DNA of 16,653 nt. It comes from an uncultured Novosphingobium sp. Lineage in GTDB: Bacteria > Pseudomonadota > Alphaproteobacteria > Sphingomonadales > Sphingomonadaceae. The DNA is taken from contig CALKVF010000064.1 of NCBI GenBank assembly GCA_937996535.1, positions 1 through 16,653 on the forward strand, written 5' to 3'. Below the pieces are notes generated by a model. That model was given only the letters and a program-made list of their open reading frames with translations. It was not told the origin of the DNA and did no database searches. Every line of letters starts with the position of its first letter. The stretch's first letter is position 1. Shown here in pieces: positions 1-6,712 of this stretch. A program made the translations under genes and the position numbers.

Positions 1-470
1 TCGCTGCCGCCGCCCTTGGCCGCGACATCGACCGAGACCTTGCTACCCGGAACCATGTCGACATGCAGCACGCACGGGGTGTTGTCGCGGGTGTTGCGGC
101 GGGTGAAGGCCGGATCGGCCAGCACCGAGGCCCGCAGCTTGTTGTCGGGATTGTTGTAGGCCCGGCGCACGCCTTCATCGACCACGTCCTGCAGGCTGAG
201 GTCGGATTCGAGCCGGCAGTTCTGGCCCCACTCGATGAACACGTTGACGATCCCGGTATCCTGGCAGATCGGGCGATGCCCTTCGGCGCACATCCGGCTG
301 TTGGTCAGGATCTGGGCGATGGCGTCCTTGGCGGCCGGACCCTGTTCGGCGTCATAGGCTTCGCCCAGCGCGCGAATGTAATCCATCGGGTGGTAAAAGC
401 TGATATATTGCAGCGCATCCGCCACACTATCGATCAGGTCCTGCTCGCGGATCGTCACCATTTCGGCCAT
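1..470 (-). CDS. Class I (iron-sulfur) fumarate hydratase, N-terminal part, truncated by window edge
   Basis: Catalyses the reversible hydration of fumarate to L-malate in the TCA cycle, in the cytoplasm. The 156 visible codons show the class I (FumA/FumB-type) fumarase N-terminus. Key motifs are ICQDTGIVNVF near residues 68-78, whose Cys69 is the expected [4Fe-4S] ligand, and VAAKGGGS at the very edge. Class I enzymes are usually about 500-550 residues, so roughly 30 percent is present; the rest lies left of base 1. I chose the ATG at 470-468 because TGGAG lies 6 nt upstream. An in-frame ATG at 482-480 would add four residues but lacks a Shine-Dalgarno. It is divergent from the pcm-like gene. 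The class I assignment is firm; the symbol (fumA, fumB or fum) cannot be decided. The related tartrate dehydratase is less likely because the sequence reads as the single-chain fumarase form. Confidence 0.88.
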   Translation of the reverse strand, partial: MAEMVTIREQDLIDSVADALQYISFYHPMDYIRALGEAYDAEQGPAAKDAIAQILTNSRMCAEGHRPICQDTGIVNVFIEWGQNCRLESDLSLQDVVDEGVRRAYNNPDNKLRASVLADPAFTRRNTRDNTPCVLHVDMVPGSKVSVDVAAKGGGS

Positions 471-626
471 CACTTGCTCCATCGCAGCCAAGAGGAATCG
501 ATTGCCCCTTAGGCCTGCCAAATTCTCCCGTCAAAGCGCTTGGCGCGCGAGGGTCATTGGCCTAGAAGGCAACGGATTGCGCCACTGTGTTATCTGTGCA
601 ATACAGTGGTTCCGAAGGGTTCACCG
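471..626. promoter_or_regulatory. Divergent promoter region between fumarase and pcm-like/tolC genes
   Basis: This non-coding gap separates two divergent genes. For the plus strand, TTGGCG (540-545) and TAGAAG (563-568) with a 17-bp spacer each match four of six sigma-70-type consensus bases, and would start transcription near 575. For the minus strand, TTGACG (534-529) is a good -35, but the hexamer 17 bp further on (TAAGGG) is poor. One GANTC site (GAATC, 495-499) lies just upstream of the fumarase start. Both promoter calls are inferred by eye. Confidence 0.3.
582..609 (+). promoter_or_regulatory. Inverted repeat / hairpin in the leader of the pcm-like-tolC pair
   Basis: CCACTGTGTT (582-591) pairs with AATACAGTGG (600-609): ten base pairs including one G-U, closing an 8-nt loop. 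It ends 17 nt before the ATG of the pcm-like gene and has no U-tract, so it does not look like a terminator. At DNA level it is a 7-bp perfect dyad (CCACTGT/ACAGTGG) with a 14-bp spacer, a plausible operator. At RNA level it is a leader stem-loop. The function is unknown. Confidence 0.45.
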
Positions 627-1229
627 ATGACCATGACCGCCGAACTTCCCGTTGCCACCACCTCCGCCGCCCGTAAGGCGATGATCGACAGCCAGCTGCG
701 CGTCAGCGGCGTGAACGAGGAATGGGTGCTGGCCGCCTTTGCCGCTACGCCGCGCGAAGACTTTGTCCCCGCCGCCGCACGCGGCCACGCCTATATCGAT
801 CGCGCGATTCCGCTCGATGCCGGCCACGCCCTGCCGGCTCCGCTGGTCCACGGCCGGATGCTGGGCGAAGCCGTCCCGACCAAGGCCGATGCCGTGCTGC
901 TGGTCAGCTGCGGGAGCGACTATCTCGCCGCGCTGGTCCGTCCGCTGGCCGGATCGCTCGACGTGGTCAGTGCCGCCGATGCCACCACCCGCAAGGGCAA
1001 GGGCAAGTACAGCCTCGTGCTGATCGACGGCGCGATCGAACAGCTACCCGCCGGCCTTGCCGCCGATCTGGCCGAAGGCGGCCGGATCGTGACCGGGCTG
1101 GTTGAAAACGGCGTCACCCGCCTCGCCTCGGGCCGGGTGATCGGCGGCCAGGTGGCCCTGCTGCCGCTCGCCGAAATCGGCATCCCGGTGCTGAACGAAT
1201 TCGCTGCCCCCAAGCGCTGGAGCTTCTGA
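627..1229 (+). CDS. Protein-L-isoaspartate O-methyltransferase-like protein with degenerate AdoMet site
   Basis: This 200-residue cytoplasmic protein resembles PCMT (L-isoaspartyl protein methyltransferase, a protein repair enzyme). Visible family marks are the N-terminal MIDSQLR (19-25), REDFVP (43-48), AYIDRAIPL (55-63), LVLIDGA (130-136) and the C-terminal APKRWSF. Two things are unlike active PCMT. The AdoMet-binding loop, normally a Gly-rich LEIGTGSGY-type motif, reads LLVSCGSDYL (91-100). The stretch between it and LVLIDGA is only about 30 residues, so part of the Rossmann fold appears missing. The start at 627 is preferred because the protein then begins at the conserved region and a GAAGGG sits upstream; an upstream TTG at 540 would add non-conserved residues. 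The stop lies 2 nt before tolC, implying co-transcription. The family is clear; enzymatic activity is doubtful. Confidence 0.8.
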   Translation: MTMTAELPVATTSAARKAMIDSQLRVSGVNEEWVLAAFAATPREDFVPAAARGHAYIDRAIPLDAGHALPAPLVHGRMLGEAVPTKADAVLLVSCGSDYLAALVRPLAGSLDVVSAADATTRKGKGKYSLVLIDGAIEQLPAGLAADLAEGGRIVTGLVENGVTRLASGRVIGGQVALLPLAEIGIPVLNEFAAPKRWSF

Positions 1230-1231
1230 CC

Positions 1232-2674
1232 ATGACCCTGATGCGCCGCGCGCGAGTCGCGCAGCTTACCCTGCTGGGCACCGCGGCGCTGGCCGCCGCC
1301 CCGGCGCTGGCGGACGATCTGCGCGGCGCGCTGGTCATGGCCTACAACACCAACCCGACGCTGCAGGCCGCCCGCGCCTCGCAGCGCGCGGTCGATGAAG
1401 GCGTGCCGATCGCCCGCGCTGCGGCGCTGCCCTCGCTCTCGGGCACCGCGACCTACAGCGAATACCTCCATTCGAGCACCGCGAGCCCGCTCGCGCCCGA
1501 CCGCAATCTCGATGCCCAGGCCAATCTCGGTATGCCGGTCTATGCCGGCGGGGCGATCAAGAACTCGCTGCGCGCGGCCCAGACCCGCGTCGAGGCCGGA
1601 CAGGCCGACCTGCGCGGCGTGGAAAGCGGCGTGTTCAGCCAGGTCGTTGCGGCCTATATGGACGTGATCCTGGCCGGCGCCGTGGTCGATCTCAACAAGC
1701 AGAACGTCCAGCGCCTCGAAGTGAACCTTCAGGCCACCAAGGACCGCTTCGAGATCGGCGACCTTACCCGCACCGACGTGGCCCAGTCGCAGTCGCGTCT
1801 GGCCCTCGCTCGCGGCCAGACCCGTTCGGCCCAGGCCAGCCAGACCGCCGCGCGCGAACGCTATATCCAGGTGATCGGCAAGGTGCCCGAAAACCTCGAA
1901 TCACCGCCCGCGCTCACCGGCCTGCCGGGCAGCGGCGACGATGCCGTCGACATCGCGCTGCAAAGCAACCCCGACCTGATCGCCGCGCGCCAGCGCAGCA
2001 AGGCCGCCGGTTATGACACCGCCGTCTCGGGCGCCGGGCGTCTGCCGCGCGTCAGCGTCTTCGCCGGGGCCGACTATTCGGACTATCTCGGCTCGAACCA
2101 GATCCCGGGCGCCGCCCAGCACGCCACCACCACCACGGCCGGCGTGCGTGCCTCGATCCCGCTGTTCCAGGGCGGCCTGCCCGCGGCCCAGCGCCGCCAG
2201 GCCCAGGCCCGCGCAGGCGCGGCGATGGAACAGGAAATCGGCGTCGAACGCGCGGTGATCGCCAATGTCCGCTCGGCCTTTGCCCAGTGGCAGGCCGCGC
2301 TCAGCCTGACCGATTCGTCGCAGACCGCGGTCGATGCCGCCCAGCTCAGCCTTGAAGGCGTGCGCGCGGAAAACACCGTCGGCAACCGCACGATCCTCGA
2401 CATCCTCAACGCCGAAAATGAACTGCTGACCGCGCAGGTCCAGCTCGTCACCGCCAAGCGCAATGCCTATGTCGCGGGCTTCAACCTGCTGGCCGCGATG
2501 GGCAAGGCCGATGCCGGCAAGATCGGCCTCGATGGCGGCGCGCTCTATGATCCGGGTGACAACTACAACCGGGTCAAGGCCAACATCTGGGACTGGGCAA
2601 GCGACCCCGCCCCGACCCCGCACGCCACCCGCACCGTTGACTCAAAGGCCGAGGACGGTCCAGTTAACCAATAG
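1232..2674 (+). CDS. tolC: TolC family outer membrane channel protein
   Basis: Outer membrane efflux or type I secretion channel; it forms trimers joined to periplasmic adaptors and inner membrane pumps. The 480-residue length is normal for the family. A signal peptide is visible (arginines at 5, 6 and 8, hydrophobic core 9-26, likely cleavage after APALA at 27). The mature protein starts DDLRGALVMAYNTNPTL, the usual first-helix signature of TolC/OEP proteins. Two OEP repeats follow, with the second near residues 225-430 containing ASIPLFQGG and NRTILDILNAENELL. The C-terminal tail is hydrophilic. It follows the pcm-like gene by 2 nt, with GGAG about 9 nt upstream of its ATG. No pump or adaptor gene is nearby, so its partner system is unknown. 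Confidence 0.93.
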   Translation: MTLMRRARVAQLTLLGTAALAAAPALADDLRGALVMAYNTNPTLQAARASQRAVDEGVPIARAAALPSLSGTATYSEYLHSSTASPLAPDRNLDAQANLGMPVYAGGAIKNSLRAAQTRVEAGQADLRGVESGVFSQVVAAYMDVILAGAVVDLNKQNVQRLEVNLQATKDRFEIGDLTRTDVAQSQSRLALARGQTRSAQASQTAARERYIQVIGKVPENLESPPALTGLPGSGDDAVDIALQSNPDLIAARQRSKAAGYDTAVSGAGRLPRVSVFAGADYSDYLGSNQIPGAAQHATTTTAGVRASIPLFQGGLPAAQRRQAQARAGAAMEQEIGVERAVIANVRSAFAQWQAALSLTDSSQTAVDAAQLSLEGVRAENTVGNRTILDILNAENELLTAQVQLVTAKRNAYVAGFNLLAAMGKADAGKIGLDGGALYDPGDNYNRVKANIWDWASDPAPTPHATRTVDSKAEDGPVNQ

Positions 2675-2675
2675 T

Positions 2676-2690
2676 GATTCAGGGTGATTC
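2676..2690. repeat. Tandem 10-bp repeat carrying two GANTC sites upstream of popZ
   Basis: Two GATTC pentamers (2676-2680 and 2686-2690) lie exactly 10 bp apart within a direct repeat of GTGATTC plus three bases. GANTC is the recognition site of the alphaproteobacterial cell-cycle methyltransferase CcrM. A CtrA-like half site, TTAACCAA (2664-2671), lies just upstream at the end of tolC. A regulatory role for popZ is inference. Confidence 0.4.
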
Positions 2691-2691
2691 T

Positions 2692-2717
2692 GGCCCGGCG
2701 GGCGTCTGCCCCGGGCC
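2692..2717 (+). terminator. GC-rich hairpin between tolC and popZ
   Basis: GGCCCGG (2692-2698) is perfectly complementary to CCGGGCC (2711-2717) across a 12-nt loop, which can itself pair GGC/GCC around GTCT. It starts 18 nt after the tolC stop, a usual place for a terminator or 3'-end stabiliser. No U-tract follows, so intrinsic termination would be weak. It may instead be part of the popZ leader. Confidence 0.4.
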
Positions 2718-2736
2718 GTTGATGGGGTAATTGGCC

Positions 2737-3174
2737 ATGCGCCAGTCTGGTGAACCGTCGGTTGAGGAAATCCTCAGCTCGATCAAGAAAGTCATCGCGC
2801 GCGACAACCGCGCCGGGGCCGCGGTCGAACGGCGCGAGCGCAGCGAACGCGGCGTGGCCGCCCCGGACAGCGAAGACGTGCTCGATCTCGGCGCGATCGG
2901 CACCTTCATCGATGAAGACGAAGACGCCGGCCAGCCCACTCTGGTCAACCCGCTGACCGCCAGCTCGATCAGCGAATCGCTTGCCGCGCTGGCGATGCTC
3001 TCGGAACCGGGCGTCCCGCCCCAGATCGTGCGGTCGGGCGAAACCTCGCTGGAAGGCATGGTGCGCGAACTGCTGCGCCCGGCCTTGGCTGACTGGCTCG
3101 ACAAGAACCTGCCCCCGCTGGTGGAGCACATGGTTGCGGTCGAGATAGCGCGGATCGTCGGCAAGCAGGGCTGA
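2737..3174 (+). CDS. popZ: PopZ-like polar organizing protein (DUF2497 family)
   Basis: In Caulobacter, PopZ forms polar condensates that anchor ParB and the chromosome origin and recruit cell-cycle kinases. The 145-residue protein has the family layout. There is a short N-terminal helix (PSVEEILSSIKKVIARDN, 7-24), then a low-complexity linker with an acidic patch (IDEDED, about 65-70). The conserved C-terminal helices follow, with LRPALADWLDKNLPPLVEHM and a final VEIARIVGKQG that mediate oligomerisation in characterised members. Caulobacter PopZ is about 177 residues, so the linker is shorter here. The ATG at 2737 is preferred over the TTG two codons upstream because GGGG (2724-2727) is better spaced. 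The position next to tolC matches the alphaproteobacterial order; the usual downstream valS is absent. PopZ homology is strong; polar function is inferred. Confidence 0.82.
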   Translation: MRQSGEPSVEEILSSIKKVIARDNRAGAAVERRERSERGVAAPDSEDVLDLGAIGTFIDEDEDAGQPTLVNPLTASSISESLAALAMLSEPGVPPQIVRSGETSLEGMVRELLRPALADWLDKNLPPLVEHMVAVEIARIVGKQG

Positions 3175-3216
3175 ACGCCCTTCCCCCGCCGCGCGCCTGC
3201 GGCTAATCCTGGGCGC

Positions 3217-5352
3217 ATGATCAAGTCTTCTGCCGCGCTCGGCGCGCTCGCCTTCCTGCTGTCCGCCACTCCGGCGCTGGCTGATTCGCCCGCTCCGGCT
3301 GCCCCTGCCAAGGGGCTCCCGGCCAAGGGCCTCAGCGTGCAGGATCTGCTCACTCTCAAGCGGCTCGGCGCGCCGGTGGCTTCGCCCGATGGGCAATGGG
3401 TGGTCTATCAGCAGACCGACACCGATCCACAAAGCTACAAGCGTTCGACCGGCCTGTGGCGGATCTCCACCCGTGGCGGCACCCCGCAGCGGATCGCCGA
3501 CCTGGCCGATGCGGGCGAAAACAGCCCGGCCTTCTCCCCCGACGGGCGCCGGCTCTATTTCCTCTCGGACAAGTCGGGCAAGGACCAGCTGTGGCTGCTC
3601 GACCTGACCGATCCTGCCGCCGTTCCGGTGCAGGCCAGCGATTTCAAGGCCGATGTCGCCGGTTTCAAACTCTCGCCCGATGGCGCGCGGGTGCTGGTCT
3701 GGGGCGATGTTGCGCGCAGCTGCCAGACGCTGGGCTGCGATAGCGATGGCAACACCGCGCTGCCGGGTCCGGGCACCGGACGGCTCTATCAGGATGGCAG
3801 CGGCTTTGTGCGCCACTGGGACGCGTGGGAAACCCCGGGCAATTACAGCCGCGGTTTCGCCTTTGCGCTGGGCGGCGATGGCAAGGTCAGCGGCGCGGGC
3901 GCCGCACTTGACGGGCCGGTCGGCACGCTGACCGGCGACACCCCATCCAAGCCGATGGGCGGGGGTGACGAACTGGCGTGGAGCGCGGATTCCAAGTCGG
4001 TGTTCTTCGCCGCGCGTCAGGCCGACCGCAACGAGCCGACTTCGACCAATCTCGACATCTGGCACTCCGCGCTCGATGGTCAGGCGCCGCACAACCTCAC
4101 GGCTGACAATCACGGCACCGACACCGCGCCTGCGGCATCGCCCGATGGCCAGTGGCTGGCCTGGGAGGCGATGGCGCGGCCCGGCTATGAAGCCGACCGG
4201 CTGGTGATCCAGCTGCTCAACCTCAAAACCGGTGCGCGCCGCGCGCTGACCCAGAACTGGGACCGTTCGGCCGGCTCGATCGCCTGGACCCCGGATTCCA
4301 AGGCGCTGCTGGTCACCGCCGAAGACGTGATGGACGTGCCGGTGTTCCGCGTTGACCTCGCCAGCGGCAAGATCACCCGGCTGGCGCTTGCCCCCAAGGG
4401 CCAGAACGACGGCCACATCAGCAATCTCGCGCCGCTCGCCGATGGCCGCCTGCTCTACACGCGCGACGGCGTGGCCCGCCCGGCCGAAGTGTGGCTGGCC
4501 GCCAAGGGCAAGCCCGGCACCGCGCTGACCCATGCCAACGATGCCCAGCTTGCCGCGCTGGCGCCGGTCACCAGCCGCCGCTTCAGCTTCAAGGGCGCGA
4601 ACGGCGATGTGGTCTGGGGCCAGATCCACGAACCGGCGGCTGCCGCCGGCAAGCTGCCGGTGCTGCTGCTGGTCCACGGCGGGCCGCAGGGCTCGTTTGG
4701 GGATAGCTGGTCGTTCCGCTGGAACCCGGGGCTGTTCGCCGCGCAAGGCTACGGCGTGGTCTCGATCGATTTCCACGGCTCGACCGGATACGGTCAGGGC
4801 TTCACCGATGCGATCAACCGCGACTGGGGCGGCAAGCCGCTGGAAGACCTCAAGCTCGGGCTGGTCGATGCCCTGGCCAACCATCCCGAACTCGATGGCG
4901 CCAACGCCTGCGCGCTCGGCGCCTCCTATGGCGGCTACATGATGAACTGGATCGCCGGGCAGTGGAGCGACCGCTTCAAGTGTCTGGTCCAGCATGACGG
5001 CGTGTTCGATGCCCGGGCGATGGCCTATGAAACCGAAGAACTGTGGTTCGACGAATGGGAGCACGGCGGCCATCCCTATTACGAAGCCCCGGCCGAGTTC
5101 GAAAAGTGGAACCCGGTGAACCATGTCGCCAACTGGCAGACCCCGATGCTGGTGATCACCAGCGAAAAGGACTTCCGCATTCCCTATACCCAGGGCCTCG
5201 CTGCCTTCACCGCGCTCCAGCGCAAGGGCGTGCCGAGCCAGCTGCTGGTCTTCCCGGATGAGAATCACTGGGTCTTGAAGCCCAAGAACTCGCTCCAGTG
5301 GCACACCACCGTGTTCGACTGGCTGGGCCGCTGGCTCAAGCCCGGAAAGTAA
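3217..5352 (+). CDS. Secreted S9 family prolyl oligopeptidase-type serine peptidase
   Basis: A predicted periplasmic dipeptidyl or acylaminoacyl peptidase of 711 residues. An N-terminal signal peptide (hydrophobic core 6-18, cleavage likely after TPALA at 22) precedes a beta-propeller of WD40-like repeats (about 40-450) with several SPDGxxL/V turns. The C-terminal alpha/beta-hydrolase domain is S9. The oxyanion region VHGGP is at 486-490. The nucleophile Ser570 is in GASYGGY, Asp652 in SEKDFRIP, and His684 in DENHWV, giving a complete triad in the expected order. It lies 42 nt after popZ and only 5 nt before the thioesterase gene, so it probably leads that operon. The family level is certain; subclass (DPP IV-like versus acylaminoacyl peptidase) and substrate cannot be decided. 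Confidence 0.92.
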   Translation: MIKSSAALGALAFLLSATPALADSPAPAAPAKGLPAKGLSVQDLLTLKRLGAPVASPDGQWVVYQQTDTDPQSYKRSTGLWRISTRGGTPQRIADLADAGENSPAFSPDGRRLYFLSDKSGKDQLWLLDLTDPAAVPVQASDFKADVAGFKLSPDGARVLVWGDVARSCQTLGCDSDGNTALPGPGTGRLYQDGSGFVRHWDAWETPGNYSRGFAFALGGDGKVSGAGAALDGPVGTLTGDTPSKPMGGGDELAWSADSKSVFFAARQADRNEPTSTNLDIWHSALDGQAPHNLTADNHGTDTAPAASPDGQWLAWEAMARPGYEADRLVIQLLNLKTGARRALTQNWDRSAGSIAWTPDSKALLVTAEDVMDVPVFRVDLASGKITRLALAPKGQNDGHISNLAPLADGRLLYTRDGVARPAEVWLAAKGKPGTALTHANDAQLAALAPVTSRRFSFKGANGDVVWGQIHEPAAAAGKLPVLLLVHGGPQGSFGDSWSFRWNPGLFAAQGYGVVSIDFHGSTGYGQGFTDAINRDWGGKPLEDLKLGLVDALANHPELDGANACALGASYGGYMMNWIAGQWSDRFKCLVQHDGVFDARAMAYETEELWFDEWEHGGHPYYEAPAEFEKWNPVNHVANWQTPMLVITSEKDFRIPYTQGLAAFTALQRKGVPSQLLVFPDENHWVLKPKNSLQWHTTVFDWLGRWLKPGK

Positions 5353-5357
5353 GCACG

Positions 5358-5792
5358 ATGGCCCGTCCCGATCCCGCGCTGCTCGATGCGGCGCGCTATC
5401 CCTACCGCACCGAGACGACGACGCGGTTTGCCGATGTCGATCCCAACCGCCATCTCAACAACGTCGCGCTTGCCGCGATGATGGAAGACGGGCGGGTGCG
5501 CTTCAACTTCGCGATCGGGTTTCGCGAGGCAATCGCCCCGCGCCGCGCAATGGTGGCCAGCATGGGGATCGAATATCTCGCACAGGGCTATTTTCCCGAT
5601 CCGGTCGAAGTCCAGGCGGGCATCGAAAGCGTCGGGCGGACCAGCTTCGTGGTGATCCAGTTGCTGACCCAGGGCGGGCGGGCCGTGGCCTTTGCCCGCT
5701 CGGTGATCGTCTGCATCGATGGCGATGCGCCTTCGCCGATTCCCGACGCCTTCCGCACCAAACTGCTGGGCAAGTGGGGACTGGCGGCATGA
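5358..5792 (+). CDS. Acyl-CoA thioesterase, 4HBT/hot-dog fold
   Basis: A 144-residue single hot-dog domain protein expected to hydrolyse acyl-CoA thioesters in the cytoplasm. The N-terminal TRFADVDPNRHLNN (22-35) is the typical 4HBT active-site region, with Asp28 the likely catalytic residue, followed by the helix MMEDGRVRF (41-49). The C-terminal half has the alternating hydrophobic strands of the fold (about 68-115). Length is normal for YbgC/FadM-like members. The start is fixed by its 5-nt distance from the peptidase stop. Its own stop overlaps the next start (ATGA), so it is translationally coupled to the ferredoxin-like gene. Substrate chain length is unknown. Confidence 0.87.
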   Translation: MARPDPALLDAARYPYRTETTTRFADVDPNRHLNNVALAAMMEDGRVRFNFAIGFREAIAPRRAMVASMGIEYLAQGYFPDPVEVQAGIESVGRTSFVVIQLLTQGGRAVAFARSVIVCIDGDAPSPIPDAFRTKLLGKWGLAA

Positions 5793-6172
5793 GCACCCCG
5801 ACCGACGAACTCGCCCGCGCCCGCGCCGCGCTGGCCACCAACGGCGGCGATGCCACGCGCCGCCACATCTTCCTCTGCGCCGAACCACAGAAGGGCGAAT
5901 GCTGCTCGGCCGCGGTGGGCGCGCCGGCGTGGAAATTCCTCAAAAAACGGCTCAAGGAACTGGGGCTCGACCGCGACGGCGGGATCGCCCGGACCAAGGC
6001 CGATTGCCTCAAGATCTGTGCCGCCGGGCCGGTCGCGGTGGTCTATCCCGAGGGCGTCTGGTATCATTCCTGCACCCAGGACGTGCTGGAGCGGATCATC
6101 CAGGAACACCTGGTCGGCGGCGTTCCGGTCGAGGATTTCCGCCTCTATCCCGCCGGCTCGGACGCCGAATAG
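5789..6172 (+). CDS. Thioredoxin-like [2Fe-2S] ferredoxin family protein
   Basis: A 127-residue small protein with the thioredoxin-fold [2Fe-2S] ferredoxin arrangement, related to the NuoE C-terminal domain and Shethna-type ferredoxins. After HIFLC (Cys30) come Cys38/Cys39 in GECCSAA, then DCLKICAAGP (Cys73, Cys77), the family's second half-site. An extra Cys95 follows in WYHSC. The four expected cluster ligands are Cys30, Cys38 or 39, Cys73 and Cys77. The ATG at 5789 overlaps the thioesterase stop by 4 nt; an in-frame GTG at 5774 lies inside that gene and is less likely. Redox partner is unknown. Confidence 0.85.
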   Translation: MSTPTDELARARAALATNGGDATRRHIFLCAEPQKGECCSAAVGAPAWKFLKKRLKELGLDRDGGIARTKADCLKICAAGPVAVVYPEGVWYHSCTQDVLERIIQEHLVGGVPVEDFRLYPAGSDAE

Positions 6173-6238
6173 GCCGCTCTGGCCAACCCCTGCGGTTCAT
6201 GGCATCATCGCCTGCATAACATAAGCAGGAGAGCGGCC
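6172..6238 (+). promoter_or_regulatory. Structured leader (possible three-way junction) sequestering the RBS of the CBS gene
   Basis: A perfect 9-bp inverted repeat brackets the whole intergenic gap: GGCCGCTCT (6172-6180) with AGAGCGGCC (6230-6238), ending directly before the ATG at 6239. Two more helices fit inside it. P2 pairs GCCA (6182-6185) with TGGC (6200-6203) and ACC (6186-6188) with GGT (6194-6196), with a 3-nt bulge. P3 pairs CCTGC (6211-6215) with GCAGG (6225-6229) over a 9-nt loop and abuts P1. The good Shine-Dalgarno AGGAG (6227-6231), 7 nt from the ATG, would be wholly paired across P3 and P1. P1 starts in the stop codon of the ferredoxin-like gene. The pairings are visible; a switch function is inference and I do not recognise a known riboswitch class. 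Confidence 0.45.
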
Positions 6239-6670
6239 ATGACCATTGCGCGCCTGATTGCGGGACGAGACCCCACCACCATCGTGAGCTGCGATGCCGC
6301 GATGAGCGTCGATGACGCCGTGCGATTGCTCGCGGAAAAACGCATCGGCGCCCTGCCGGTCTACAAGGAAGGGCGGATCGCCGGGATCTTTTCGGAACGC
6401 GATGTGGTCAGCCAGCTGGCCCGCCACGGCCCGGCGATGCTGGCCAAGACCGTGGGCGAAGTGATGACCGCCCCGGCAATCACCGTTGATCCTTCAACCA
6501 GCATCCTGGCCGCCCTGGCGCTGATGACCCGGCGCCGCATTCGCCACCTGCCGGTGGTGGACGACAGCGGCCCGCTCGGGTTCATTTCGATCGGCGATCT
6601 GGTCAAATACCGGATCGAACGGATCGAAACCGAAGCCGAGGCCATGCGCAGCTATATCCAGAGCGCCTGA
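6239..6670 (+). CDS. Stand-alone two-CBS-domain protein
   Basis: A 143-residue protein made almost wholly of a Bateman pair: CBS1 about residues 8-62 and CBS2 about 75-130. Repeated family marks are VDDAVRLLAEKRIGALPVYKEGRIAGIFSERD (split here as the first domain's helix-strand unit) and, in the second, IRHLPVVDDSGPLGFISIGDL. Each repeat ends in the typical (S/G)xxD turn. CBS pairs bind adenosyl ligands such as AMP, ATP or AdoMet, usually to sense energy or redox state. There is no attached enzymatic or DNA-binding domain, so the output is unknown. The start has AGGAG 7 nt upstream. The 66-nt gap before it is strongly structured, suggesting translational control. Confidence 0.88.
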   Translation: MTIARLIAGRDPTTIVSCDAAMSVDDAVRLLAEKRIGALPVYKEGRIAGIFSERDVVSQLARHGPAMLAKTVGEVMTAPAITVDPSTSILAALALMTRRRIRHLPVVDDSGPLGFISIGDLVKYRIERIETEAEAMRSYIQSA

Positions 6671-6712
6671 CGCACGCTTGCGGCGGGGCGGGGGAAGGCC
6701 TAGATCGGGGGC

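Noticed and set aside
63..512. 149-codon plus-strand open frame at the left edge
   Set aside because: It is antisense to the fumarase coding sequence, whose motifs are clear on the minus strand.
2563..5304. 913-codon open frame on the minus strand opposite the S9 peptidase, popZ and the end of tolC
   Set aside because: It lies antisense to three recognisable genes, has an Arg/Gly/Ala-rich composition typical of GC-rich shadow frames, and shows no known domain. The plus-strand genes have catalytic motifs.
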